Below are positions 22,463 to 35,900 of a stretch of DNA of 64,000 nt, piece by piece. The position numbers and the translations under genes were made by a program. Source of the stretch: Salvelinus alpinus (Eukaryota > Chordata > Actinopteri > Salmoniformes > Salmonidae); the NCBI RefSeq assembly GCF_045679555.1, contig NC_092089.1, positions 3,176,152 to 3,240,151 on the forward strand, given 5' to 3'. Under the pieces are notes generated by a model. The model searched no databases. It was not told the DNA's origin and saw nothing but the letters and a program-made list of their open reading frames with translations. Each line of letters starts with the position of its first letter. The first letter of the stretch is position 1.

Positions 22463-22941
22463 CTGAAACACACCACCATCATCACCATCAGCTTCAATGT
22501 TATCTTCATCATCTATTGTTCACTATAACAGAGGCTGTAGGTGGGTCTCAGCAAACGTGTGGGAGTAGACAGTTGACTTCTACAGTAGACAGTGTAGTTC
22601 CCTGTAGTATCTGTCAGGGAGAGAGCCCTCTGCTGGTCAGATATGGGAACTGACTGGTGTGATATACAGTACATACAGGGATGACTGCTCTGTCTGCTAG
22701 ATCTGTCTCTGCCTCCCCCTTCACAGCTGACCTGCACATACGTACGTACGTGCGTGCGTGTTCCCACAGCACTGTTGAGTGGGGTTTAATGAGACACCTC
22801 TACACAGCTGGGTGAGTGTGACTGTTGAAGTGTGTGTGTGTGTGTGTGTGTTCCCACAGCACTGTTGAGTGGGGTTTAATGAGACACCTTTACACAGCTG
22901 GGTGAGTGTGACTGTTGAAGTGTGTGTGTGTGTGTGTGTGT

Positions 22942-25011
22942 GACCGTATTAAACAGTACCACAGAGTATAGAAGAGAACCACAGCGTAATTCTGTGTATT
23001 AAAGAGTAATTACAGTATCATAGCATACCATAGAGTACCACAGAGTAATGATGATATTGAAGAGTGCAACAGTGTATTGCTGTTCAGTCCTGTAAGTGAT
23101 TGTAAGTGCTTGAGACTGAGTCATCCTGCCTGTTCTTCTCAGGGGTAGAATGTGTTAGTGTTCTGTTACTGTATTCATGTTTATTGTATTGTATTCCTCC
23201 TGGGCATCAGAGCTTATTCACCCCCACAATCCTCCTCTTCAGTACCACTAGGAGTCTACTGTCCAGCGTAGTGAGTCATCCTCATCCTCCTCATCCTCTC
23301 CTTCTCCCTGAACCTGTGATCCCTCTCTCTCTCCCCCTCCCTCCCTGAACCTGTGATTCCTCTCGCTCTCCCCCTCCCTCCCTGAACCTGTGATCCCTCT
23401 CTCTCTCTCCCCCTCCCTCCCTGAACCTGTGATCCCTCTCTCTCTCTCCCCCTCCCTCCCTGAACCTGTGATCCCTCTCTCCGTTATACAGTGTTTTAAT
23501 AGCAGGTCTATAGACCTGTCCCAGTGTACTGTACCTGTGTGTACAGTAGATGTCTATCTGTAGTGCTTAAAATAACCCCCTCTCTCCCTCTACTACCCTC
23601 CCCCAACCCTGTAGTGCTTAAAATAAACCCCTCTCTCTCTACTACCCTCCCCCAACCCTGTAGTGCTTAAAATAACCCCCTCTACTACCCTCCCCCAACC
23701 CTGTAGTGCTTAAAATAACCCCCCCCTCTCCCTCTACTACCCTCTCCCGCTTAAAATACTCCCTTAAATCCACCTCCCTCCTTTCCTCTATCCTCCTACA
23801 TTACTCCCTCCTTCTCCCTTTCTCTCTAGTGCTCAGAATAGCCCTTGTTCTCCTCCTACCACCCCCACTACTACACTACCCCCCCTCTCCCTCCCTCTAG
23901 CAGGAGCTGGTGTGAAGGTTGCCACTACCCCTCCCTCCCTCTAGCAGGAGCTGGTGTGAAGGCTGCCACTACCCCTCCCTCCCTCTAGCAGGAGCTGGTG
24001 TGAAGGTTGCCACTACCCCTCCCTCCCTCCCTCTAGCAGGAGCTGTTGTGAAGGTTGCCACTACCCCTCCCTCCCTCCCTCTAGCAGGAGCTGGTGTGAA
24101 GGTTGCCACTACCCACCCCCCCCCTCCCTCTAGCAGGAGCTGGTGTGAAGGCTGCCACTACCCCTCCCTCCCTCTAGCAGGAGCTGGTGTGAAGGTTGCC
24201 ACTACCCCTCCCTCCCTCTAGCAGGAGCTGGTGTGAAGGTTGCCACTACCCCTCCCTCCCTCTAGCAGGAGCTGGTGTGAAGGTTTCCACTACCCCCCTC
24301 TCCCTCTAGCAGGAGCTGGTGTGAAGGTTGCCACTACCCCTCCCTCCCTCTAGCAGGAGCTGGTGTGAAGGTTGCCACTACCCCTCCCTCCCTCTAGCAG
24401 GAGCTGGTGTGAAGGTTGCTCCCAGTGAGGATGGATGTGATGCTGGAGGGGTCATACAGGCCTTCATCATCTTCGTCAGAGCTCAGAGCCGACGAGTCTA
24501 GGGCCTGACGCTGCGCATGCTGCACCTTCCTCCTGAAACACACCACCATCATCACCATCAGCTTCAATGTTATCTTCATCATCTATTGTTCACTATAACA
24601 GAGGCTGTAGGTGGGTCTCAGCAAACGTGTGGGAGTAGACAGTTGACTTCTACAGTAGACAGTGTAGTTCCCTGTAGTATCTGTCAGGGAGAGAGCCCTC
24701 TGCTGGTCAGATATGGGAACTGACTGGTGTGATATACAGTACATACAGGGATGACTGCTCTGTCTGCTAGATCTGTCTCTGCCTCCCCCTTCACAGCTGA
24801 CCTGCACATACGTACGTACGTGCGTGCGTGTTCCCACAGCACTGTTGAGTGGGGTTTAATGAGACACCTCTACACAGCTGGGTGAGTGTGACTGTTGAAG
24901 TGTGTGTGTGTGTGTGTGTGTTCCCACAGCACTGTTGAGTGGGGTTTAATGAGACACCTTTACACAGCTGGGTGAGTGTGACTGTTGAAGTGTGTGTGTG
25001 TGTGTGTGTGT
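22942..25011. repeat. 2.07-kb direct tandem duplication, copy B (next to cgn)
   Basis: Same content as copy A. It is joined on the right to one more TTCCCACAGCACTG minisatellite unit and then to unique DNA. The copy of the terminal exon here (24394-24532) is the nearer one to cgn exon 18. Confidence 0.95.
24394..24532 (-). CDS. cgn: cgn coding exon 19 (C-terminus and stop, proximal copy)
   Basis: 1 + 138 bp, [20 protein letters not shown] then [15 protein letters not shown]...TSSC and TAG at 24396-24394. Matches the conserved acidic tail of cingulin (LSSDEE...YDPSSIASLL). TTTCAG acceptor at 24533-24538. An identical exon lies 2070 bp further on. Confidence 0.9.
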
Positions 25012-26883
25012 GTTCCCACAGCACTGTTGAGTGGGGTTTAATGAGACACCTTTACACAGCTGGGTGAGTGTGACTGTTGAAGTGTGTGTGTTTGAATCCG
25101 ACTGCTTTATTCTGTAATGACATGTGTCTGATAGCAGCATCTCTGTTGAGGGATCAGAGAGGAGCTCAGTGATCCATAGAATGATACACACACACACTAG
25201 TTTGGCTGTGGGGAGTGAACAGGCTGCCAGTAAATGTCAGCTCACTGAACTCATTACCAATGACAAGAGAGGAACAGAAAGAGGTCTGGAGGGAGTGGAG
25301 GAGAACAGAAAGAGGTCTGGAGGGAGTGGAGGAGAACAGAAAGAGGTCTGGAGGGAGTGGAGGAGAACAGAAAGAGGTCTGGAGGGAGTGGAGGAGAACA
25401 GAAAGAGGTCTGGAGGGAGTGGAGGAGAACAGAAAGAGGTCTGGAGGGAGTGGAGGAGAACAGAAAGAGGTCTGGAGGGAGTAGAGGAGAACAGAGGAAC
25501 AGAAAGAGGTCTGGGAGGAGGAGGAGAACAGAGATAATTGGTCTGGAAGGAGTAGAGGAGAACAGAGGAACAGAAAGAGGTCTGGGAGGAGGAGGAGGAG
25601 AACAGAGATAATGGGTCTGGAGGAGAGGAGGAGAACAGAGATAATTGGTCTGGAGGAGAGGAGGAGAACAGAGATAATTGGTCTGGAGAGGAAGAGAACT
25701 GAGAGGAAGAAGAGACACATCTAGGAGAAAGGAGATACTTAGTAATCTAACATGTGAAACAGGTAGTGTCAGACTTGGAAACACAATAACACACACAGAC
25801 TTACTTGAGCTCAGTCTCCAGCGCGGTGACTCTGCCCTGCAAGGCCTCCTTTAGTTCCATCTGTTCCTCCATCTCTCTCTGGGCCTTCCTCCTCAATCCC
25901 TCCATCCTCTCTACCTCTGTCTCCCCCTCATCCACCTGTCTCTTCAGGGCCTTCACACGCAGAGACAGCTACAACACAGAGGAATCAGTCAGGGTGAGTG
26001 AGTGTGTGTGTATATAGTGTGTGAGTGAGTGAGTGTACCTGGTCTCTCTGTTCTGTGTGTTGGTGTCTCTCTTCCTCCAGGGTAAAGTTGAGCTCCTTCA
26101 GTTTCTTCTCCAGGCGACGCTGAGACGATAACATGGAGTTCTTCTCCCTAAGACACACACCGACAGACACACTTAAATCTTTAGCACAAACATGAACAAG
26201 GTGATTCTGGATACAGATGTGTGACCAGTTCATAATATCATAAGCTTAACTTGTCATTCAATAATGTGAATGTCAATTTAAGGTACACTTCTCTAATTAA
26301 TAGTAAACCACCATACCAACCATAAAATCAGCTTTTGCGACAAAATATCATATTTTAGACTATGTGGTGCATTGTGGGGTCTGTAGTTCCTGGGGTGTGG
26401 TGCATTGTGGGACGTGTAGTGTGCGGTGTACCTATCCTCGCTGTGGAGGCGTTCCTCCAACTCGTGAACTTTACTCTCCAGCTGAGCCACTCCTACAGAG
26501 GAGCGAGACTGACCCTCCATATCAGATACTCTGGTCTTCAACTCCTTCATCTGGAGAGAGAGAGATTTAAGCATAATCAATCATCACTCAGACCTGAAGA
26601 TCATTTCAGTGGAGACACAGACTTAACGTACATGTCTTTCTAGGGCATTCTTGTCCAGCTCCAGGTCCTGTCTGGAGGATCTCTCCTGCATCAGCTCTGA
26701 ACGCAGCTGCTCCATCTGCACACAGACAGAGACAGAGGATCGCCAGACAGGGTGAGAGAAAGAGGGTGAGCGGAGAAAGAGGGCGAGCAGAGAGAGTTAA
26801 CAAATACATTATTTTCCTAGCTTGGTCCTGGTTCTTTCAACTGTTAACCAACAGACTGCTGAAAGCTGCTAGACACACATTTA

Positions 26884-26929
<46 letters not shown>

Positions 26930-29900
26930 CTGGTCTCTGGTCCTGGTGACTCTGTCAGTGAGTAGCTCCACAGATCCCTTCTCCTCCTCCAGCTCCAGCT
27001 CCAGTCGTTTCATCTTGTCCTCCGTGCTGCGGAGCTCCCTGCTCTTGTCTGTGAGGCTGCTCCTGCTGTTCTCCAGTTCAGCCTCTAGGTGGTGCAGGCG
27101 GTTGGTGAGCAGTTCCTTGTCCAGCTGAACATTGTCTCTCTCCTCAACCACAGAGAGCAGCTCCTTCTTCTGACGGGACGCCTGGCGCACGACACACACA
27201 CTCTGGATCAGCGGCATTAAAGACGAAACACCTTCACCCCTCAAACTCATCTCTGGACCTCAAAGCCAGTTCCACTGTGTTTTTTTATTGTTCCCCTCTA
27301 ATGAGGCACTGATTTAGACCTGGGACACCAGGTGAGTGCAATTCATTATCAGGTAGAACAGAAAAGCAGCAGGCTCCGGACCTCGTAGGGTCAGAGTTGA
27401 ATAACCCTGACCAATACCATCATCTCCTGAAGACACTTTCCTCTGCCGTCTCCACCCTATTTTCCTCCTCCTCTCTCACCTCCTCCCTCCATCCCGCTCA
27501 CCTCCTCCTCCAGTCTCTTGAGGGAGGTCTGGCTCCTCTCCAGTTCTACCAGTCTGTCGTTGCCCTGCCTCTGGGCCTCCTGTGTCTCCCTGCGAGATCT
27601 CTCTCTCTGTTCCTCCACCTGGGCTCTGAGAACCTGCACCTCCTCACCAGACGACTGGGACAGACACTCAAACTACATGGACAGAGAAAGAGGCAGAGTG
27701 AGAGCAGGGAGAGAACGAGGAGTAAGAGGACAGAGAGAGAGATTTTTATTTGCACAGTGTACATTTGTAAATACAGCACTTCAATGCAGTACACAGAGCA
27801 TCAGAAAAACCCATGTAGACACACACTCCTCACCTCCTTATTGAGTTTGTCCAGGGACTGCTCCTGCTGTCTCTTCTGTTCCTCCAGCTGTGTGTTGGTC
27901 TGTGTGAGCTGGTCCCTCTCCTTCTCCCTGTCCTCCAGACGCAGGCTGAGCTGCAGGTGGTCCTGGCCCAGCCGAGAGGCTCCTCTCCTGGCCTCGTCAA
28001 GCTCCTGCCTCAGCCCCCTCAACTCCGCCTGGAGGGACAGCTCTGCCTCCGAACTCTCTGATGCACTGGAAGCCAGCTGAGCCTGGACACACACACACAC
28101 AAATACATACTGTGAAACACAACACACCCACTAACAAAGAGTTGTGAGAAAGAGGTAGTGTAATGTGTGTGTGTGTAGCAGTGTGTATGTCTCACCTCCA
28201 GGCGTGAGAGTTTCTCTCGGAGGCGTGTGTTAGCTGCCTCCTGCTCCTGCTGTGAGTCTCTGAGAGCGTTTAGTTCTGTCTGGGTTCTGGCCAGCCGCTC
28301 TGTGTTTGACTGCAGCTCCTGCTCAGTGCTGGCGAGTTTCTCTCCCAGTCTGTCTCTCTCCCCACGAGCATCAGTCAGCTCTGACTGCAGGCCAGACACT
28401 ACCGACGGGTCAGGGAGCTATGGAGAGAAACAAAGAGAGGTGAGTGGTTGAGAGAAGGATGGAGATTGTGAATATAAGGGAGGAAAAGTGGCCATCTTTC
28501 CCATTCACATAGCTGGTACTACACAACACACACCTGTTTGGTTCTCTCCTGGGCCTTGGCCAGATCCTCTTTGGCTCGATTTGATTGGCCCCTCAGCCTG
28601 TCCATCTCATACTTGAGCTCCGCCTCCTGCTCCTGGTTGGCCTTCTTCAGGGAGATTACCTCCATGACCTTTTTATCGAGCTCCGCCCTTTTCTTCTCTG
28701 CCTCTGATTGGGCCTGCTGCAGATCGGCACGCAAACTCTGCAGCTCCTGAAATGACAGTGGAGAACAGTGTCAGTGTGTACCTGGTTGAGTGTGTGTGTT
28801 TGTCACTATCAGTGTGTGTGTGTGTACCTGGTTGAGTGTGTGTGTTTGTCAGTATCAGTGTGTGTGTGTGTGTACCTGGTTGAGTGTGTGTGTTTGTCAC
28901 TATCAGTGTGTGTGTGTGTACCTGGTTGAGTGTGTGTGTATGACTGGGGTCTGGTATCTGCTGTTTCATGGTGTTGACTCTCTCCTGTACTTCGTTCAGT
29001 TCTTCCTCGAGCTCCTCTTTCTCCAGACGAGCCTGCAGCATCCTGCAACACACACAACATTTTAACCAATACAAGATCCATTTCAAAATCTAGAAATCAA
29101 GTCACAGATCAGCACTGATCAGACATCGTTTAGTTTGATCACAGAAGCTACAGTTAAATCGCCAATGCTGATATCAGTCCCTCAAAGTTTATCAAATGTT
29201 AGGTCATTCTATGGTATCACAATTTCTTCAGTCAGTCAAATAGAGAAACACAGAAGCTGGTTTAACTAGAATGTCAGCTACACGGCCATAAACCATGGCC
29301 ATAAACCATGGCTATTAAAACCCTCTAGAGTCTAAGCCGGGAGGGGGGGGGTTCTAAAATATGGAATTGTTTTAAGATGGTCATACCACGGCTACTAACA
29401 TGCATGCAGCCCATGCAAAAAAACACCTCTTAAAACAGAGACATTTTGATGGGATTTTTTTATATGTTAATTACATTTCCGCGGTGGCGCGGAAATTGTA
29501 GGCTAAGGGTTAGCACGGGCTACTAGCACGGGCTACTAGCACGGGCTACTAGCACGGGCTACTAGCACGGCTATAACCTATATACAGCATAGACAGCATA
29601 TATATAGGCTCCCTCACGGTGGGTCAGGGGTGATGGACGGGTCTCTAGTCAATAAGACACAATGAGAAGAGGAGACATTAACGGTACAGAATGAGAGAAC
29701 TGAGAGGACAGAGGATAGAAATGGGACATGGGGATGGTTACATAGATCTATACATGGATGAAAAACAGGAAGAGATGTGCAAGACTTAAGTGACGTGTGT
29801 GTGTACGTGTACAGTACCAGTCAAACTTCCTTTGTTACTGTTATTTTTTACTTATCTATTTTACTTAACTCTTATTTTTCTCAAATCTACATTGTTGGTT

Positions 29901-32900
29901 GCTTGTAAGTAAGCATTTCACGGTAAGGTTGTATTCTCTGTACGTGCGTGTACTCACTCCTGTTTGGTGGTCCGTAGTTCATCTCTAGTACTGTGGAACT
30001 GCGTCATCCAGTGGCCACTCTCGTCCCTGCAGTCTTCCAGCTGCTGCTGTAGAGTACGCACCGATGCATTCACACGCAACCGCTCTGACTCAATACCCGC
30101 CTGAGACTGGGGGGAGAAGAAGAGAGAGGGAGGGTGGATATGAGAGGTAGGGAGAGAGAGGGAGGGGAGAAGAAGAGAGAGGGAGGGTGGATATGAGAGG
30201 TAGGGAGAGAGAGGTAGGGGGGAGAAGAAGAGAGAGGGAGGGTGGATATGAGAGGTAGGGAGAGAGAGGTAGGGGGGAGAAGAAGAGAGAGGGAGGGTGG
30301 ATATGAGAGGTAGGGAGAGAGACGTAGGGGGGAGAAGAAGAGAGAGGGAGGGTGGATATGAGAGGTAGGGAGAGAGAGGTAGGGGGGAGAAGAAGAGAGA
30401 GGGAGGGTGGATATGAGAGTGTAGGGAGAGAGAGGTAGGGGAGAGAAGAGATAGGGAGGGTGGATATGAGAGAGTGTAGGGAGAGAGAGGTAGGGGTGGA
30501 AGAGAAGAGATAGGGAGGGTGGATATGAGAGAGTGTAGGGAGAGAGAGGTAGGGGGGGAGAGAAGAGAGAGGGAGGGTGGATATGAGAGTGTAGGGAGAG
30601 AGAGGTAGGGGGGAGAAGAGATAGGGAGGGTGGATATGAGAGTGTAGGGAGAGAGAGGTAGGGGGGAGAAGAGATAGGGAGGGTGGATATGAGAGAGTGT
30701 AGGGAGAGAGAGGTAGGGGAGAGAAGAGAGAGGGAGGGTGGATATGAGAGTGTAGGGAGAGAGAGGTAGGGGGGAGAGAAGAGAGAGGGAGGGTGGATAT
30801 ATGACAGAGTGAGTAAGACGTGTCACATTAAGAATGTGAGATCAGCTGATGTAATGCTTGTGGCTTTGTCTGTGCAGTCAGATGTAACGGTGTAATCACT
30901 TGTTCCTGCTATAATGCACCGGTGTGAAGCAAGTCCAGTGGGTCTCAATCACTTCACGCTCTGCTGCTCCCTCAGTGCACGCGTGTGTGTGGGAAAGAGC
31001 TCTCAAGTAAGAATTTGACTGTACCGTTTTCCACCGGTTGTATCCTGTGGCCGTGGTGAATAAACGTTGAAACTTGTACCTGTGAGACCTGCTCCATGGT
31101 ACTCCTCAGTCTCTCCATGTCAGTGCTGTACTGTTCTCGAAGTGTCTCGATCTCTTTGTCGTGCGTGGCCACCTCGTCCTTCAGAGCTCCCTTCAGAGCC
31201 GTCAGCTCCCTCTCTCTCTGTCTCAGAGAATCCTCCAGCTTCTGCTTCAACATGGACACCTCCAACAGAGACGCTTGACACATCACCAGGTCCTGTAGAC
31301 ACACAATACACACATAACACATTCCTACCGGACAATTACAAAGAGTGCACAACAAAGATCTTGTGTCTCAAGACCACCCAAATGTGTGTTGTGTTACCGT
31401 CTTGTTGCCGTTCTCTGTCCTCAGGTCCTCCTGTAGCTCAACCAGTCGGTCCTCCATCTCTCTGACTCTGGACTCAGCACTCTCTCTCTCCATACGCAAC
31501 TGACTCAGCCTGACAGAGACCGTGATTTATTCATTTAACCTTTATTTCTACAGGTTATTCTCATTGAGATAAAATCTATTTTACAAGAGATCTGATGCTC
31601 TTTATCTCAACACTAACAAAAAAACTTTCAATAAGCCATCATTATAACCAGCAGGGACCTTTAGTTTTGATCCAGCGGCCTGAAGTCACTTTCAACCTGC
31701 CTGGTTCCTCTCAAGGTTTCTTTCTACTCAGGTCATTTGTCCTGCTCACTGTTACTCACTCAGCATGTGTCTGATGTAGTTCAGTCTTCTTCCTGTCCAC
31801 AGTCTCCTGGAGCTGCATGTTCTCATCCAGACATGACTCCAGCTCTGCCTTTAACACAGGGTCAGAGCTGCCCACAGAGCCCTATGCACACACACACACA
31901 CATAGTACTGTAGGCTACATGACCACCACAACATCAGACAACGACAGACAGTGGCGAGGTGACAGAGTGGTAGTATTTAATTACACCGTTAAAAATATTT
32001 TGGAGAACAGGCATGATTCTCTATTTAAACATGCTGTGTGTTTGTGTCTGTGTGTTCTTCAGAATAGTGTCAGACAGGCGTGTTTCCTCAGTAGAATTCA
32101 CATACATGATTAAGTGATTATAGGGTGTTAGAGTTAAATACCAGCCCAACTCCCTTAAGCCAACACATAATGACTCATTATCAGATAGAATACTGTGTGT
32201 CCACCTCTAACCCAACAGGTTTAAACTGGTTTAAATCATCTGTGGTCCATTTACATGGCTTTTAGGGCATTCAGATTAGACTGCCACTAAAAACCACAAC
32301 AGCAGCTCCTCTCAGAAAACACACACACGGTGGGCTCAGCTGGTATGTGTACGGTTGAAACAGCTCACCGTGAGAGCTCCCTAGGTGCAAAACAAACACC
32401 ATCGCTCCACTCTTTCCATCACGCCCCAAATGATCACTCCTTCCTCTTTTTCTCCTACTCTCCACTCACCCTCCTCTCCTCCTGTAGAGAGGTCTGTAGC
32501 TCCATCATCTTCCCCTCCAGATCCCTCTTTTCTCTCCTCCACTCCTCACCAGAGCTCTCACTGGGCTGAGGGGGAGAGTGACTTTAGTGGATACCCCATA
32601 GAATGACAGCTAGCACCACCAATGACAAACTGAAATAAGAGGATGAGCAGTACTACAGAGGTGTATAGAGATGTATATTAGAGTACTACAGATATGTATA
32701 TTAGAGTACCGCGGAGGTGTATAGAGATGTATATTAGAGTACTACGGAGGTGTATATTAGACTACTACGGAGGTGTATAGAGATGTATATTAGACTACTA
32801 CGGAGGTGTATAGAGATGTATATTAGACTACTACGGAGGTGTATAGAGATGTATATTAGACTACTACGGAGGTGTATAGAGATGTATATTAGACTACTAC

Positions 32901-35900
32901 GGAGGTGTATAATAGAGTACTACTGAATTGTATATTAGATTACTACAGAAGTGTATAGAGATGTATATTAGAGTACTACTGAGGTGTATAATAGAGTACT
33001 ACTGAATTGTATATTAGAGTACTACTGAGGTGTATAGAGATGTATAATAGAGTACCGCGGAGGTGTATAGAGATGTATATTAGAGTACCGCGGAGGTGTA
33101 TATTAGAGTACCACGGAGGTGTATAGAGATGTATATTAGAGTACCGCGGAGGTGTATAGATATGTACAGTACCAGTCAAATGTTTGGACACACCTGCTCA
33201 TTCAAGGGTTTCTTTATATTTACTATTTTCTACATTGTAGAATAATAGTGAAGATATCAAAACTATGAAATAACACATATGGAATCATGTAGTAACCTAA
33301 AATAGTATTAAACAAATCAAAATATATTTTATATTTCAGATTCTTCGAAGTAGCCACCCTTTGCCTTGATGACAGCTTTGCACACTCTTGACATTCTCTC
33401 AACCAGTCTTGAAGGAGTTCCCACATATGCTGAGCACTTGTTGGCTGCTTTTTCTTCAGTCTGCAGTCCAACATCCCAAACCATCGCAATTGGGTTGAGG
33501 TCAGGTGATTGTGGAGGCCAGGTCATCTGATACAACACTAATCATTCTCCTTCTTGGTCAAATAGCCCTTACACAGCCTGGAGGTGTGTTGGGTCATTGT
33601 CCTGTTGAAAAACAAATGTAAGTGGGACTAAGCGCAAACCAGATGTGATGGCGTATCGCTGCAGAACTCTGGTAGCCATTCTGGTTAAGTGTGCCTTGAA
33701 TTCTAAATAAATCACCGACAATGTCACGAGCAAAGCACCCCACCACCTCCTCCATGCTTCACGGTGGGAACCACATATGCGGAGATCGGTTCACCTACTC
33801 TGCGTCTCTCAAAGACACGGCAGTTGGAACCAAAAGGACAGATTTCCTAATGTCCATTGCTCGTGTTTCTCGGCCAAGCAAATCTCTTCTTCTTATTGGT
33901 GTCCTTTAGTAGTGGATTCTTTGCAGCAATTCAACCATGAAGGCCTGACCCACGCAGTCTCTTCTGAACAGTTGATGTTGAGATGTGTATGTGCTTGAAC
34001 TCTGTGAATCATTTATTTGGGCTGCAATTTCTGAGGCTGGTAGCTCTAATGAACTTATCCTCTGCAACAGAGGTAACTCTGGGTCTTCCTTTCCTGTGGC
34101 GGTCCTCATTAGAGCCAGTTTCACCATAGCGCTTGGTGGTTTCTGCGACTGAACTTGAAGAAACGTTCAAAGTTCTTGAAATTGTTCGTATTGACTGACC
34201 TTCATGTCTAAAAGAAATGATGGACTGTCATTTCTCCTTGCTTATTTGAGCTGTTCTTGTCATAATATGAACTTGGTCTTTTACCAAATAGGGCTCTCTC
34301 TGTATACCAACCCTACCTTGTCACAGCACAACTGATTGGCTCAAAACACATTAAGGAAAGAAATTCCACAAATTACATTTTAACAAGGCACACCTGTTAT
34401 TGAAATGCATTCCAGGTGACTACCTCATGAAGCTGGTTGAGAGAATGCCAAGAGTATGCAAAGCTGTCATAGGCAAAGGGTGGCTACTTTGAAGAATCTC
34501 AAATATATTTTGATGTTTAACACTTTTTTGGTTACTACATGATTCCATGTGCTATTTCATAGTTTTGATGCCTTCACTATTATTCTACAATGTATAAAAT
34601 AGTAAAAAATAAAGAATAACCTTGGAATGAGTAGGTGTGTCCAACATTTTGACTGGTACTGTATATTAGAATACTACTGAGGTGTATAAAAGGTGTATAA
34701 AGATTTGTATTAGAGTACTACTGAGGCGTATAGAGATGTGTATTAGAGTACTACCGAGGCGTATAGAGATGTGTATTAGAGTACTACCGAGGCATATAGA
34801 GATGTGTATTAGAGTACTACCGAGGCATATAGAGATGTGTATTAGAGTACTACCGAGGCATATAGAGATGTGTATTAGAGTACTACCGAGGCATATAGAG
34901 ATGTGTATTAGAGTACTACCGAGGCGTATAGAGATGTGTATTAGAGTACTACCGAGGCGTATAAAGATGTGTATTAGAGTACTACCGAGGCGTATAAAGA
35001 TGTGTATTAGAGTACTACCGAGGCGTATAAAGATGTGTATTAGAGTACTACCGAGGCGTATAAAGATGTGTATTAGAGTACTACTGAGGCGTATAAAGAT
35101 GTGTATTAGAGTACTACTGGGGTGTATAGAGGTGTATTAGAGTACTAATGAGGTGTATAAAGATGTGTATTAGAGTACTATTGAGGTGTATAGAGATGTA
35201 CAGAGAACTCCAAAAGTATTGGGACAGTAACACATTGTTTTATTTTTTGCTCTGTACTTTGTATTTGTAATGATACAATGACTCCGAGGTCAAAGTGCAG
35301 ACTGTCAGCTTTGATTGGAGGGTATTTTCATCGATATCAGGCGAACCGTTTCGAAATTACAGCACTTTTTGTAGATAGCCCATTTTAGGGGACCAGAAGT
35401 ATTGGGACAAATTCACTTATGTGTATTAAAAAGTAGTAAAACATTTAGTATTTGGTCCCATATTCCTGGCAAACAATGCTTACATCAAGCTTGGGACCAC
35501 AAACTTGTTGGACGCATTTGCTGTTTGTTTTGGTAACGTTTGATCATTTTTTGCGCAATTGAAATGAATGGTAAATAATGCAGTGTCATTTTGGAGTTAC
35601 TTTTATTGTAAACAAGAATATAATATGTTTCTAAACACTTCTACATCAATAATGTGTATACTACCATGATTATGGATAATCCTGAATAATGATGAGTGAG
35701 AAAGTTAGAGGCATAAATATCTTACCCCGCAAAAAATGCTAACCCCCCTTGTTATTGCAATGGTAAGAGGTTAGCAGGGGGGGTATGATATGTGCGTCTA
35801 ACTTTCTCACTCATCATTATGGGGCGGCAGGTAGCCTAGTGGTTAGAGCGTCGTTCTGTCCCTGAACAAGGCAGTTAACCCACTGTTCCTAGGCTGTCAT

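Larger units (their letters stand above)
20871..22941. repeat. 2.07-kb direct tandem duplication, copy A (distal to cgn)
   Basis: Begins GACCGTATTAAACAGTACC and ends in (TG)n. The sequence restarts at 22942 with the same motif. The two copies look identical by eye except one C in a homopolymer near 21264. It includes a second copy of the last cgn exon (22324-22462), its 3' minisatellites, and a TTCCCACAGCACTGTTGAGT repeat of about 77 bp. Confidence 0.95.

Noticed and set aside
21636-24221. Repeated 64- and 100-codon plus-strand frames ([12 protein letters not shown])
   Set aside because: They are the opposite strand of the cgn C-terminal minisatellite, duplicated with the 2.07-kb block.
25124-25796. 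Long frames on both strands (137-184 codons) rich in [11 protein letters not shown] or SRPLSVLLH
   Set aside because: They arise from a 31-bp minisatellite in a cgn intron; no splice or homology support.
29954-30826. A 290-codon frame ending in a cgn exon
   Set aside because: Only the last 50 codons are real exon 8; the rest is a pyrimidine minisatellite read through the acceptor.
34682-35140. 152-codon frame with repeated [11 protein letters not shown]
   Set aside because: Minisatellite artefact; the unit length keeps the frame open.
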